This document shows positions 12,211-21,859 of a stretch of DNA of 64,000 nt, one piece after another. How positions within the stretch are numbered: the stretch's first letter is position 1; each line of letters begins with the position of its first letter. The position numbers were made by a program, and so were the translations under genes. The notes beneath the pieces were generated by a model, which was not told the DNA's origin, did no database searches, and saw nothing but the letters and a program-made list of their open reading frames with translations. Source of the DNA: Apostichopus japonicus (Eukaryota; Echinodermata; Holothuroidea; Aspidochirotida; Stichopodidae); assembly GCF_037975245.1 (NCBI RefSeq), contig NC_092565.1, forward strand, positions 5,992,999-6,056,998, given 5' to 3'.

Positions 12211-13683
12211 CTGGCGTCACACTGTCCCGAAGTTGACATCAGATGGACACACGATAAAGAAAATGTTCAAATTCGGCTCTGATCGTAAAAACATCGGGCC
12301 ATTCGTGAGGGCATCTTAAGCCATCGTATGACCTCCGGTGGAGTTTTTTAGACTCCGGCAGCAACTTCGTGAGTGGTGGCAAAATCTTTGGCATGCCAAA
12401 AAATTGCCCGAAGACCTTGCGAAGGTTCATTTTCGTGTTGAATTCGTGTGTCCATTTTGCCCTTCGTAAGGCCATCGTGAGGGCATCTTATCAAATCGTG
12501 TCATCTTCTTTTTTACTTCGTGTGATCATCGGTGCCATCGGGCATTTTCGCCTCACGAAGACAATACGATGGAAACAAGAAGCTGCCCGATTGTCTTATG
12601 AAGGTAACACGAATACGTGAAGCCCTCGCAATGCCGTCGAGTAACCATCGTATTATAGTACAATGACATCGAGATGGGACCACGGTGTCGGCGAAGACAG
12701 CCGAATTTGTGAACCTCAAGCGTTTCCCAGGTGTCATGGTAACGTGGACATATAAAGCCCAGCCTCAAAGAATCTTCCTCAGTCAGTCCTAAGCAACTCT
12801 ACAGAGTAGAGGCGTGTGTAACTCCAAGGGCGTAGGAACCGGGGGGCTGGGGGCGCCAGCCCCCAGTGAAAAATATGGAGGGGCGGAAGTTTCATTCCGC
12901 CCCCCCCCCCCCGCTTCGCATGTCAAAAAAACCCCTTTTTCATTTCCAAATGAGAAAAAAATCTCATTTGGAACACCAAATTGCATCTAAGGCCAGGTGA
13001 AAATGCAAAATTATATACAAAATGGAGTGGGTGGGTTGAAGTGTGCTATATTGCACCAAATTGCATCTGAGGCCACCTGGAAATGCAAAAAAAATTCAAA
13101 GGGGGAGGGGACACCCCCCTTAGACCCCTCCCCCAGGCCGGCCATCAGTCTTCAGCCCCCCCCCCCACTCAAAAGTACCTTCCTACGCCACTGTGTAACT
13201 CCCAAAGCTACAATCACAACTAACCACAATTCAGTTCCTGCAGAATGGCATACTTTGGTGATGAGACAACCAGGAAAAAGAAAGCAGCAGCATTGCTTCT
13301 TTTGATGTACCTCAGAGAACATGATGAGCACTTCTTACAGGCCCAGCACCTCCTCTTACAAAAACAAAGCATTATTTTATTTCACTTTGTCATTTCTTGC
13401 TATTTGCCTTTCTAGCATTCGACAATGTACTTATCAATACGTCGTCGTGTAGCCTTCGTGTGGCCTTCGTGTGTCCTGCGGGTAAACTACTTAAATAGAA
13501 ATGCACATCTTCGTGTTGCCTTCGCGTGTGGTTCGGGTGCCATCGTGTGACCTTCTGTAGGCATCGTACTTGCTTCAGCTGTTGATTGGCTGTTGACCAA
13601 GTTCGGGGCCATCTTCGTGCGAAATTCAAAATTCCATATTCGTATGGCCATCTGGTGTCAATTTCGCGACAGTGTGACGCCTG
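12211..13683. mobile_element. 1.47-kb inverted-repeat element (fold-back type)
   Basis: The left end CTGGCGTCACACTGTCCCGA (12211) is matched by the complement of the right end, CAGGCGTCACACTGTCGCGA (ending 13683). The similarity continues inward for roughly 75 bp (GACANCAGATGG, AATTC-rich). CATTA flanks both sides (12204-12208, 13684-13688), a possible target duplication. The interior is dominated by degenerate short motifs of the type CTTCGTG, CCATCGTG and GGGCATC. No transposase is evident; open frames inside, including one of 149 codons at 13390-13839, are products of these repeats. A second element (12826-13191) is nested in it. Confidence 0.75.
12826..13191. mobile_element. 366-bp nested element with GGCGTAGGA ends
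   Basis: Flanked by an 11-bp direct repeat TGTGTAACTCC at 12815-12825 and 13192-13202, the expected scar of insertion. The ends are short inverted repeats: GGGCGTAGGAACC on the left and the complement of CCTTCCTACGCCAC on the right, each followed by a poly-G/C run. A poly-C run and CACCAAATTGCATCT(A/G)AGGCCA repeats (about 12971 and 13054) lie inside. It has no coding capacity and is inserted into the 12211-13683 element. Confidence 0.8.
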
Positions 13684-13931
13684 CATTAGCATCCCGCGGT
13701 ATACTGCGCAATTTGAACGGACCGTACGGCACACGATGGCATGCGATGTAATAAGCGATGCTTGCTGATATGATATTGACATTAACATGTTGAACGCGCG
13801 CGAAGCGCTTGAAAATTTTTGGTTAATTTTTTCAGGCAAGTCGGACAGTTTTGAGGCTTTTCATCCTGGAACGCCATTTTCATGCTCACTGATATGATGT
13901 GATATCTGCTGTTTGCTTTACAAATTCGAAC

Positions 13932-14170
13932 AGGCGCGTAGCGAGGAATTTGCCAAGGGAGGGCCGAAGCCTGTAGGCAAATTATCTAAGCGTAGCGCCA
14001 CCATAGGTTGGCGCGAAGCGTACAAGAAAATTTTGGCCGAAAATGCCTCCCAGATCGCTGGAAATGGCACTACCAGGACCATTTGTTGGCGCGAAGCGTA
14101 CAAGCAAATTTTGGCCGAAAATGTCTCCCAGATCGCTGGAAATGACACTTCCCAGGCCTTGTAAGTTGCA
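13932..14170. repeat. Interspersed repeat with a 78-bp internal tandem duplication
   Basis: TTGGCGCGAAGCGTACAAG begins at 14008 and again at 14086. Both copies continue with AAATTTTGGCCGAAAATG and CCCAGATCGCTGGAAATG. The 78-bp period is a multiple of three, which explains the overlapping open frames on both strands. The block is related to 11635-11725. Confidence 0.8.
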
Positions 14171-14638
14171 TCCGAGCACTTTCTATTTTGAAATTACTAG
14201 CGATATCATTAAAAAAAATATATACTGAATGGGGGTGGCGGGCGGTCGACCCCATCCCAAAATGCGTCATGTTCCCCGACGACACGGTCGAGTTCGAGAC
14301 CAGCCACAGTTGGTTTCATAGCACAATTCTACAATTGTTTAAGGCGTATATACACACACACGCGTTATGATATACCATATATAGTATATATATAGATCAT
14401 GAGTGAGAGAGGAAAATGGAAACGTCAAAAAATGGAGTTGTCGGTGTAAGGGGTAGGGTGAGTCACACCCTTACGAAATCATTGATCCGTCACTGGCTAC
14501 CCTGTGTATATAAAAGGGATCAGCGCTGTAATGATGTCACTGTTCCTCTTTCTCTTCCCGGTGTCTTGGCGTTTTTCTTTTACTCCTTCCTTTTCTCCTT
14601 TTTCTCTCTTTCTTCTTTTTCTTTTCCCTTCCTTCCTT

Positions 14639-14780
14639 CCTCCTCCTCCTCCTCCTCCTCCTCCTCCTCCTCCTCCTCCTCCTCCTCCTCCTCCTCCTCC
14701 TCCTCCTCCTCCTCCTCCTCCTCCTCCTCCTCCTCCTCCTCCTCCTCCTCCTCCTCCTCCTCCTCCTCCTCCTCCTCCTC
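14639..14780. repeat. (TCC)n microsatellite, about 47 units
   Basis: Uninterrupted TCC repeat embedded in a longer polypyrimidine stretch (about 14574-14830). It yields long spurious Ser, Pro, Glu or Gly homopolymer frames. A pure homopurine-homopyrimidine mirror tract of this length can adopt triplex structures. Confidence 0.97.
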
Positions 14781-14824
14781 GTTTTTTCCTTTTTTCTTCT
14801 CTTTTTTTTTCTCTCCTCTTTTTC

Positions 14825-14878
14825 TTACCCGGGGGGCGCGCGCCCCCAACGCCCCCCCCCCGGATACGCACCTGTATA
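14825..14878 (-). repeat. Third GCGCGTATCC-family end, inverted
   Basis: Read on the minus strand: CAGGTGCGTATCCGGGGG followed by GGGGCGCGCGCCCC, the same type of end as at 11583 and 13932. Confidence 0.5.
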
Positions 14879-14879
14879 A

Positions 14880-15888
14880 GGTCCATGCGGACATTTCTTT
14901 GGGCCCTCGAGGCTCGAAACGAAGAAAGCTGGCTACCACCGCTACTTCCGATGAAGGTATAAATTGGTAACAAATGTAAACTGGAGATAAGTTCCTGCTT
15001 TAACGGAAGACATAGAACATTCATGTGCAAACAAAGTGACTGACCTCTCCTCAGCCTCCAGTTATTTCTTCTTCTTCTTCCTTCTCAGTCTTCTTTTTGT
15101 TTTCTTGTTCTTCTATGTAAAGTACAGTGTTCTTAAATTTCGTCAGGTGTTAATTTTAACCTTTGGTTGTAAGGTTTTTTCATCCTAACCGTACACCCAT
15201 CATTTGACTTTTCTGAGAGCGCCCCAGGGCTACCATACAGAATTGAATGATCTAACTTGCCTAGTCTCTGAAACAACCAAACAAACAAACATTTTATCAA
15301 GTCAAGACTGAAAAGTTTATATATTTGTCACGCAGTAACCACCAGAGAGGACAAATGTCCAAAGGGAACCGCTTAAAAGAGATTTCAAAATTAATCAAAA
15401 TAACCGGAACGCATAGCAAATAACGTGAATAAGCCTATAGCCCTAATCTAAAATAGTCTCGCTAAACCAAGTTCTCAACAGCATTGTGCGTGTGTATTGT
15501 GTGTGGGTTAATAATGGATGTTTTTCCGGCGGTGCATACGACCGGCCACTGTACAGGTCGGAAGTCGTTGTATGCTTCGACAAATTAACGGTGACTAGAT
15601 AGAACAACAGTTCGCGGCGAAGCTTTCGGGAAGATCTGCTACAGTTATTAGAAATGGGAATTCTCAGCTGAGGAATCAAAATGAGGATAAGAGAGAGAGA
15701 GACAGACAGAGTAATAAAGAGTCATTGGTATTACGTAGAAAGACTCTTCATAAAACGGCTGGCTTTCATTTCTAATTTACACAATTGTTTTCTAGCTCCA
15801 GGAAGATTCAATCACCTAACTTAAAGAAAATATGTCGTATTTTCATTTCAGTTTGTTCCAAATATAATATCTGACAATTACACTATCA
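14880..15888. other. Intergenic, no gene recognised
   Basis: Contains a short (TTC)n tract near 15066-15085 and GA-rich sequence near 15687-15705. No other structure. Confidence 0.55.
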
Positions 15889-16350
15889 TTGCCTACAGAC
15901 GTCCACGCAACCACGGGACCAAGTTGTGCTACTGCTGTTCCACATCTAACTTCTAACCCTACACCCTTTCAGCATGGTACTCTCAAATGTGATCGTACTT
16001 CGAGATGCATCGTCTGCAGCCACCACATTGTTGAATCTAATTCCATCACCAGCCACATCACCCAACTCACACACAAGACTAAGGGTCACATCTGATCTCA
16101 TGTAGAGTTTGCGGCATCCAGTATGTTGGTGAAACCAAAACCACCCTCAAGAAGCGGTTCTATGGTCACAGACCCACATTCAGTTGGAGAACATTTTAAC
16201 GTTCCCAACCATACCAGTAATGACATGTCCCTACAAGGGATTGAATCGTTAGGTAGCCGTCCTGATCTAGTACGACTCAGCAGAGAGAGACTGTGGATGC
16301 AACGCCTTCGCACCATTCAACCTCATGGGCTCAACATTTAGGAAGGACAT
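15889..16350 (+). pseudogene. Penelope-like element relic: C-terminal GIY-YIG endonuclease region
   Basis: Three frame segments line up into the C-terminal end of a Penelope-like retroelement polyprotein. First (15889-16092): a Cys-rich linker, HGTLKCDRTSRCIVCSHH. Second, in another frame (16101-16196): CRVCGIQYVGETKTTLKKRF then YGHR, which contains the GIY-YIG-type core (GIQYVGET at 16113-16136) and its conserved Arg. Third, back in the first frame (16156-16341): VGEHFNVPNH, SLQGIESLGSR, SRERLWMQRLRTIQPHGLN. A TGA at 16093 and a TAA at 16197 end the first two frames, so it is broken by at least two frameshifts and probably a small deletion around 16160-16180. The reverse transcriptase part is absent. 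In intact elements this nuclease nicks target DNA. Family assignment is from motif memory. Confidence 0.72.
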
Positions 16351-18840
16351 GACTAACCTATCTTCTGCTCCCCCTCCATATCCCCTTGTTCACTCTCTGT
16401 CACCCCTCTTCTCCTATCTCCCTTCCACCTTTTGGTCCTAATTTTGTTCATCGCCCCTCCCCCACCTTAGCCCTCCCCTCACACTTTAGCTAAGCAAATG
16501 CGCAAAAAAATAGTTGTAACAATGGGTATATTTCGATTCTATCCTAATGTGCGCTCGAATTTTTCAAACTATGCACTCAAAATGTTCCACTTCAGGCAAG
16601 CACGCACCAGTTGAGGAGAGATAATATAAAAGCCCAGGAAAGTACCTTTCTGACCATGACGAACCCCCCCCCCCCCCTCCCACCCACTTCTCCGCATTAC
16701 TCCTTTGCTGTATATATTGTCAGCTCGATTTGTTAAATTCTAGTTCTAATTCTATTGGGATATATTAATGCAACTACTAGTAAGCAATTAAGTTGTGCTC
16801 AAGTGTATATAAACATGGCGGAGGTTAATCATTGAGCATGTCGGATGGACGAGACTCAACTTACTACTACTACTACTACTACTACTAAGTGTATATTAAC
16901 GCGATGGGATACATTGCTCAATGTAAGTTTCATGTTTTTATTTTATTTTAGTTTCTTATTAGTGTCAAAGACAACACAGATGGACATAAGCAATACAAAC
17001 AGGAAGTCATTATATAAAAGCATAATTTGTATTTTAAGCCTGGTCTAAATTTGAATTATTTATTAAAATTTATTGGACAATGGACATGAACCATTCAATG
17101 GACATGAACCAGTATTAAATGGACATGAACCAGTATTAATATCCTCCCATTATATTAATCATCAAGTTCTCCAGCTATCAAATTCGGCACATTGAAAACC
17201 AGAAAAAATGGTTGTAAAAAAATAAACAAGAAACGGGAGAGAGGAGGAGAAAGATTTTGCCTGGCCGTATGCAACAGAATCAATACAAAACTGAGAAAAT
17301 GTAATCTAAAACGTTACAAATCTCCCGGCGTTGTATTAGCTGCCTTAGAACGTGTTTCATTACACGTATACAGATTGGTTTTGACAGTTTGTCGATAAAG
17401 ATTTAATAGTTTGTGGATTTCTTCAAATGTTCAATCTTTTCCTATTTTTTTGCCTTCCAAATTTAAGTACTAAGCTTTTTACAACTTTTATATACCAAAG
17501 AAAGTATTATTCTATTAAGCGATATATAACTCCCCCCATATTTTTTTTTGGGGGGGGGACAAATTTTATTAAATTTTTTCAAAGGCTCCCTTTACAAACA
17601 ACTCCCACGCAAAAAGTTACAATATTAAATACGACTGGCGGGTTCTAACTTTTATGGTTATTATTTTACAGTTATATATTATGTATGCATCTTTACTATT
17701 GCATACAATCTGCATACAATCTGTGAATGTGTGTGACACCATATTAGTACGTCATTTTAACTGCACCCCTGTACAAAGAGTTGAGAAAAATGTCTCCTGT
17801 TGTAATCGGTTCAAGGTTTTTTTTCTCTCTGAAAGGTTAAGTAGATGGCCTACATGAGATACATTTTTATCAAAATGTATGCATACCTTCAGGGAAAAAG
17901 CGATTCAAAGGCAAATTTTATTCAAAGAAATTCCAAAATGAACAATAAAAGGAGCTTTGGGGCAGAAACCGTTCTTCCCTTTGTGATCAGAATTTGATGT
18001 TCAATGTTTCAGTTTAATTTGATAATCTCTGAATTCATATACATAAGACGGCTTGGCAAGCTGTATTCCTTATATGCCACTGACTAATACTAATGTATCC
18101 TATAAGAAACATTGTTTGTGACTAATGTGTATTGTTTAATGTAGTTCATCGTCTCTGTAAGATGTTCACTCTGTTTCGAATGCCAACAGAGAGAGAGAGA
18201 ATACAGGTGGAGAGCGTGGGCGGGGGGGGGGGGGTGGGGGGGGCGGGGTTTGACAGGGTCCAGTCGAAGTTCTTGCAGAGTTTTAAGTTTTAATTTAAGT
18301 TTTCTTCAACTAACTATTTTAGGAGTTCAATGCCAATTATTGTGTTTGTAACATAGCAACAAACTATTTCATGCTGGCGTCCTAACTTTATTGTTACGTC
18401 ATAGTGTAATAATAATAATTACAACAACAACAGGAAAAACACGACCCACGACAATAACACCAACAAATGTTGAAGTTTTTTCTTTTCAAATTACATTTCA
18501 ATGCGAACACTTCCAGTTCAGAATGGTGCCGATATATCATGGAGTTGGACTAATTTCAAGGTCCGCCCATTAGTTGTAATGTTGACCAAGTGATTAAGCT
18601 TGAATTAGGACTATTACAAATGATTTTGCACAAATATTTGATCGAGAACAATGTACTTCGTAATTATATATGCTTAACAAAAGGACAACAAACTTGAATC
18701 GGCAGAAGAGACTTATCAAATGAGTTGTGCATTAGAATGCATAAGTACGTGTACAAGTATATAATTAATGAGTACTTGAAGAGTATACTTGGTGAGTGCT
18801 ATATACAATGATCTAGTTCAGAGTGCGAGGACTCAGTCTT
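16351..18840. other. Intergenic with simple repeats
   Basis: Holds poly-C (16664-16677), (ACT)n at 16861-16886, a short triplicate of ATGGACATGAACCA near 17080-17135, poly-G (17548-17558) and a G-rich tract (18217-18248). No coding exon recognised. Confidence 0.6.
18217..18248 (+). other. G-rich tract, G-quadruplex candidate
   Basis: Five G-runs of at least three separated by single bases: GTGGGC, a run of 13 G, T, 9 G, C, GGGG. This fits the sequence requirement for an intramolecular G-quadruplex. Confidence 0.7.
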
Positions 18841-18854
18841 TAGTATCGATACTA

Positions 18855-19055
18855 TCGTATCGTTTCTCGGCCTTTTGGCTAAGATCATGTGTAGTATATC
18901 TGTTCCCTTTCGAGGGGAATGGTGATACACACCCGACGATGACCACACAGTCACAGTCCCGATGCAAGGGGGTTGAGAGCAGATCAGTCGTTCGGTAGTT
19001 TGGTTTTCGTGCATGCCTGCAGGTTCTTTCCTGGGTGACTTTTCTTAAAAAGTAT
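18855..19055 (+). mobile_element. Retroposed element headed by the 5' end of U2 snRNA (candidate snRNA-derived SINE)
   Basis: 18859-18905 matches the first ~46 nt of U2 snRNA with few changes: TCTCGGCCTTTTGGCTAAG, then ATCA-GTGTAGTAT and CTGTTC, keeping the branch-site-pairing GTAGTA. Beyond that the sequence no longer resembles U2: a hairpin with a TTCG loop follows (TTCCCTTTCGAGGGGAA) and then unrelated sequence ending in an A-rich CTTAAAAAGTAT. An 11-bp direct repeat TATCGATACTA (18844-18854 and 19056-19066) brackets it, the signature of retroposition. The span is close to full U2 length (~190 nt), so it may be either a chimeric snRNA retropseudogene or a member of an snRNA-headed SINE family. 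There is no sign that it is a working U2 gene: no clear Sm site and no stem IIa or later U2 helices. Confidence 0.7.
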
Positions 19056-19066
19056 TATCGATACTA

Positions 19067-19879
19067 CATTTCCTAAAAAAAGGAATCGCCGTACGAGTAC
19101 TACTCTGTGGGGGATGAGTGCAGATACAGGCAGCTATATATGCCAAAAAACGGAGTACAGTATATGCCTACAGACGAAGGCAATTTACAAACCCAAGCCA
19201 CGTGACCACATGAAAAACGTAAACATAACTTCACCGCGTTAACAATTTCTCAGTTCTATGATGCCCTTTACTATATAGAGGGACTTTAACCGTGTGATCA
19301 CGACAATACTGCTATATAGTATAATATATGCATATAGTTAATACCACGATGCCAAGTTTCAAGATAATATGCTATACCTGGGATCTATTTTACCGTACAA
19401 TGCATTAAGTAGAGAGAAATAGAGATAGAGAGGGAGAGAGTTGATTCGAGGCGGAGTGAAAAAAAGAAGCTTAAAGTTAATTAACTACCGAATATATTTT
19501 GTTATTTCGATTGTTTTTTCTCGAGTCATGGACATATCGTATCCTCCAGAGGGATTAGCTGAGCATCTTTTAATTTTTTTTTAAATCACTCAATTAGCGT
19601 GTAGTCTAAAGCTCACTTCATTGATATATAGCATATAGAGGAAGTATCGCACATTTTACTATTTCGGAGTCAAGGTTACTCATAATATTAGTGTTTTATT
19701 ATCACGTAAATACTACACGAATATTGACATGATGATTTACGGAATAACGTTTCTATATATGTATATATATAAACATGTTAAGAAACGGAAGTCCTTAGAA
19801 ACACGAAAAGAGACGAATTGAGTTCAAAGTTTATACAATCTTGTAAATATATCGTAGCACACTTGAATTCTCTTCATTC

Positions 19880-19886
<7 letters not shown>
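19067..19886. other. Intergenic, nothing recognised
   Basis: AT-rich sequence without coding or repeat structure beyond short (GA) and (AT) runs. Confidence 0.55.
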
Positions 19887-19934
<48 letters not shown>

Positions 19935-20014
19935 GAAAATCGTAATGAGTTGGAAAATCAAGAACAGTGAAAAAACTTTCAGCCTCCACCGGGATTCGAA
20001 CCACGGGCCTCCCG

Positions 20015-20090
<76 letters not shown>
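19887..20090. repeat. Two (AT)n arrays enclosing a truncated tRNA-SINE
   Basis: (AT)n at about 19888-19930 and 20017-20090. Between them is a minus-strand SINE fragment (19931-20016). Confidence 0.9.
19931..20016 (-). mobile_element. tRNA-derived SINE, 5'-truncated copy A
   Basis: On the minus strand it reads AGCGGGAGGCCCGTGGTTCG then AATCCCGGTGGAGGCTG, including a pol III B box (GGTTCGAATCC), and a body ending CGATTTTCATTT that runs directly into (AT)n. It is nearly identical to copy B at 26747-26864, but the A-box half is replaced by the second (AT)n array. Confidence 0.8.
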
Positions 20091-20092
<2 letters not shown>

Positions 20093-20644
20093 AGTATTAG
20101 ATAATCAAAGCTGCCTCCTTTTATCCTAAATCAAAGTGTTCTAAGCTTCTTTAAAACTGACCATTCTTAAAAGTTACTACAATAAAATTGTCTTCCAATA
20201 TAGCATCAGATCTTCCATCAAACAGAGAGGAAAGACTTACGACTGTTTTGAAGTTGAGATTTGTGACCCAATTATGAAAAACAAAACAAAAGGGGGGGGT
20301 TAATTGTTTGGCTCACGTAACGAACGACTAGACAGTAATCACAAGGAAGATACATGTATTGGTAATAAATCAATAATTGTCGCTACCGGAACAAATTTCA
20401 ATTTTGTTTTTACAGAGTGATATTAAAACCAGTGATGTATCGCTTTTGCCTTAACATTATTGATAAATGAAATACGGTTGTGATTTTAGTGCTTGAAATA
20501 AAAGTCTCGGAAATCTATCGACAACGTAATAATGACGGTACTATAAATCTAAATATGTCCAAAATGTAACTAAAAGACTATGCCTATAGTGTATGATAAA
20601 GAAGTTGCTGAAATTAAACTTCATCTAAGTTTCAGTGGGTTCAG
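20091..20644. other. Intergenic, nothing recognised
   Basis: No coding or repeat structure apart from a short poly-G at 20293-20300. Confidence 0.5.
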
Positions 20645-21845
20645 AGATGTGTCAGTGTAGTGTATATAGTGATATGTCAGTGTGTAGTTTGATGTGTCAG
20701 TGTGTGTAGTGATATGTTTCAGTGTGTATAGTGATGTTTGCATGTGTATAGTGATGTTTCACTGTATATGGTGATGTGTCAGTGTGTACATAGTGATGTG
20801 CCAGTGTGTATAGTGATATTTCAGTGTGTTGCTGATGTTTCAGTGTTTGTAGTGATATGTTTCAGTGTGTAGTGATATGTTTCAGTGTGTATAGTGATGT
20901 TTCACTGTATATGGTGATGTGTCAGTGTGTACATAGTGATGTGCCAGTGTGTATAGTGATATGTCAGTGTGTTGTTGATGTGTCAGTGTTTGTAGTGATA
21001 TGTTTCAGTGTGTGTAGTGATATGTTTCAGTGTGTAGTGATATGTTTCAGTGTGTGTAGTGATGTTTCACTGTATATGGTGATGTGTCAGTGTTTATATA
21101 GTGATGTACCAGTGTGTATATTGATGTGAAAGTGTATATATTGATGTGTTAATGTGTAGTGGTGTTTCATTGTGTATTTTGATGTGTCAGTGTGTATATT
21201 GATGTCTCAGTGTTTGTATTGATATGACAGTGCGTCTAGTGATGTGCCAGTGTGTCTAGTGATGTGTCAGTGTGTTGTTGATGTGAAAGTGTATATATTG
21301 ATGTGTTAATGTGTAGTGGTGTTTCATTGTGTATTTTGATGTGTCAGTGTGTGTAGTGATATGTTTCAGTGTGTAGTGATATGTTTCAGTGTGTGTAGTG
21401 ATGTTTCAGTGTGTGTAGTGATGTTTCAGTGTGTATGGTGATATGTCAGTGTTTATATAGTGATGTACCAGTGTGTATATTGATGTGAAAGTGTATATAT
21501 TGATGTGTTAATGTGTAGTGGTGTTTCATTGTGTATTTTGATGTGTCAGTGTGTATATTGATGTCTCAGTGTTTGTATTGATATGACAGTGCGTCTAGTG
21601 ATGTGCCAGTGTGTCTAGTGATGTGTCAGTGTGTGTATGATGTCTCAGTGTGTATAGTGATGTGCAAGTGTGTAAATTGATGTGTCAGTGTATATAATAT
21701 TGATGTGCCAGTGTGTCTAGTGATGTGCCAGTGTGTCTAGTGATGTTTCAGTGTGTATATTGATGTGCCAGTGTGTATATCATATTGATGAGCCAGTGTG
21801 TCTAATGATGTGTCAGTGCGTGTAGTGATATGTTCAGTGTGTTTC
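20645..21845 (+). repeat. 1.2-kb degenerate minisatellite, TGATGTGTCAGTGTGTATAG units of ~17-22 bp
   Basis: Some sixty variants of a unit TGAT(A/G)T(G)T(C/T)CAGTGTGTA. A higher-order duplication is visible: about 200 bp beginning near 21075 recurs 359 bp later (from about 21434), nearly identical over long stretches. A partial third copy starts at 21278. The 90-codon frame at 20857-21129 is a by-product of the periodicity. Confidence 0.95.
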
Positions 21846-21859
21846 AATGTATCATCCCA

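Noticed and set aside
13390-13839. 149-codon open frame on the minus strand
   Set aside because: It lies in the repeat-rich right half of the fold-back element and crosses its end; composition follows the CTTCGTG-type repeats and no domain is visible.
14416-15030. Long Ser/Pro/Gly/Glu homopolymer proteins on both strands
   Set aside because: All come from the (TCC)n array.
18859-18905. Functional U2 snRNA gene
   Set aside because: Only the first ~46 nt match U2; later helices and a clear Sm site are missing and the unit is bracketed by a target-site duplication.
20645-21845. CRISPR-like repeat array
   Set aside because: Units are degenerate and contiguous without unique spacers; the genome is eukaryotic.
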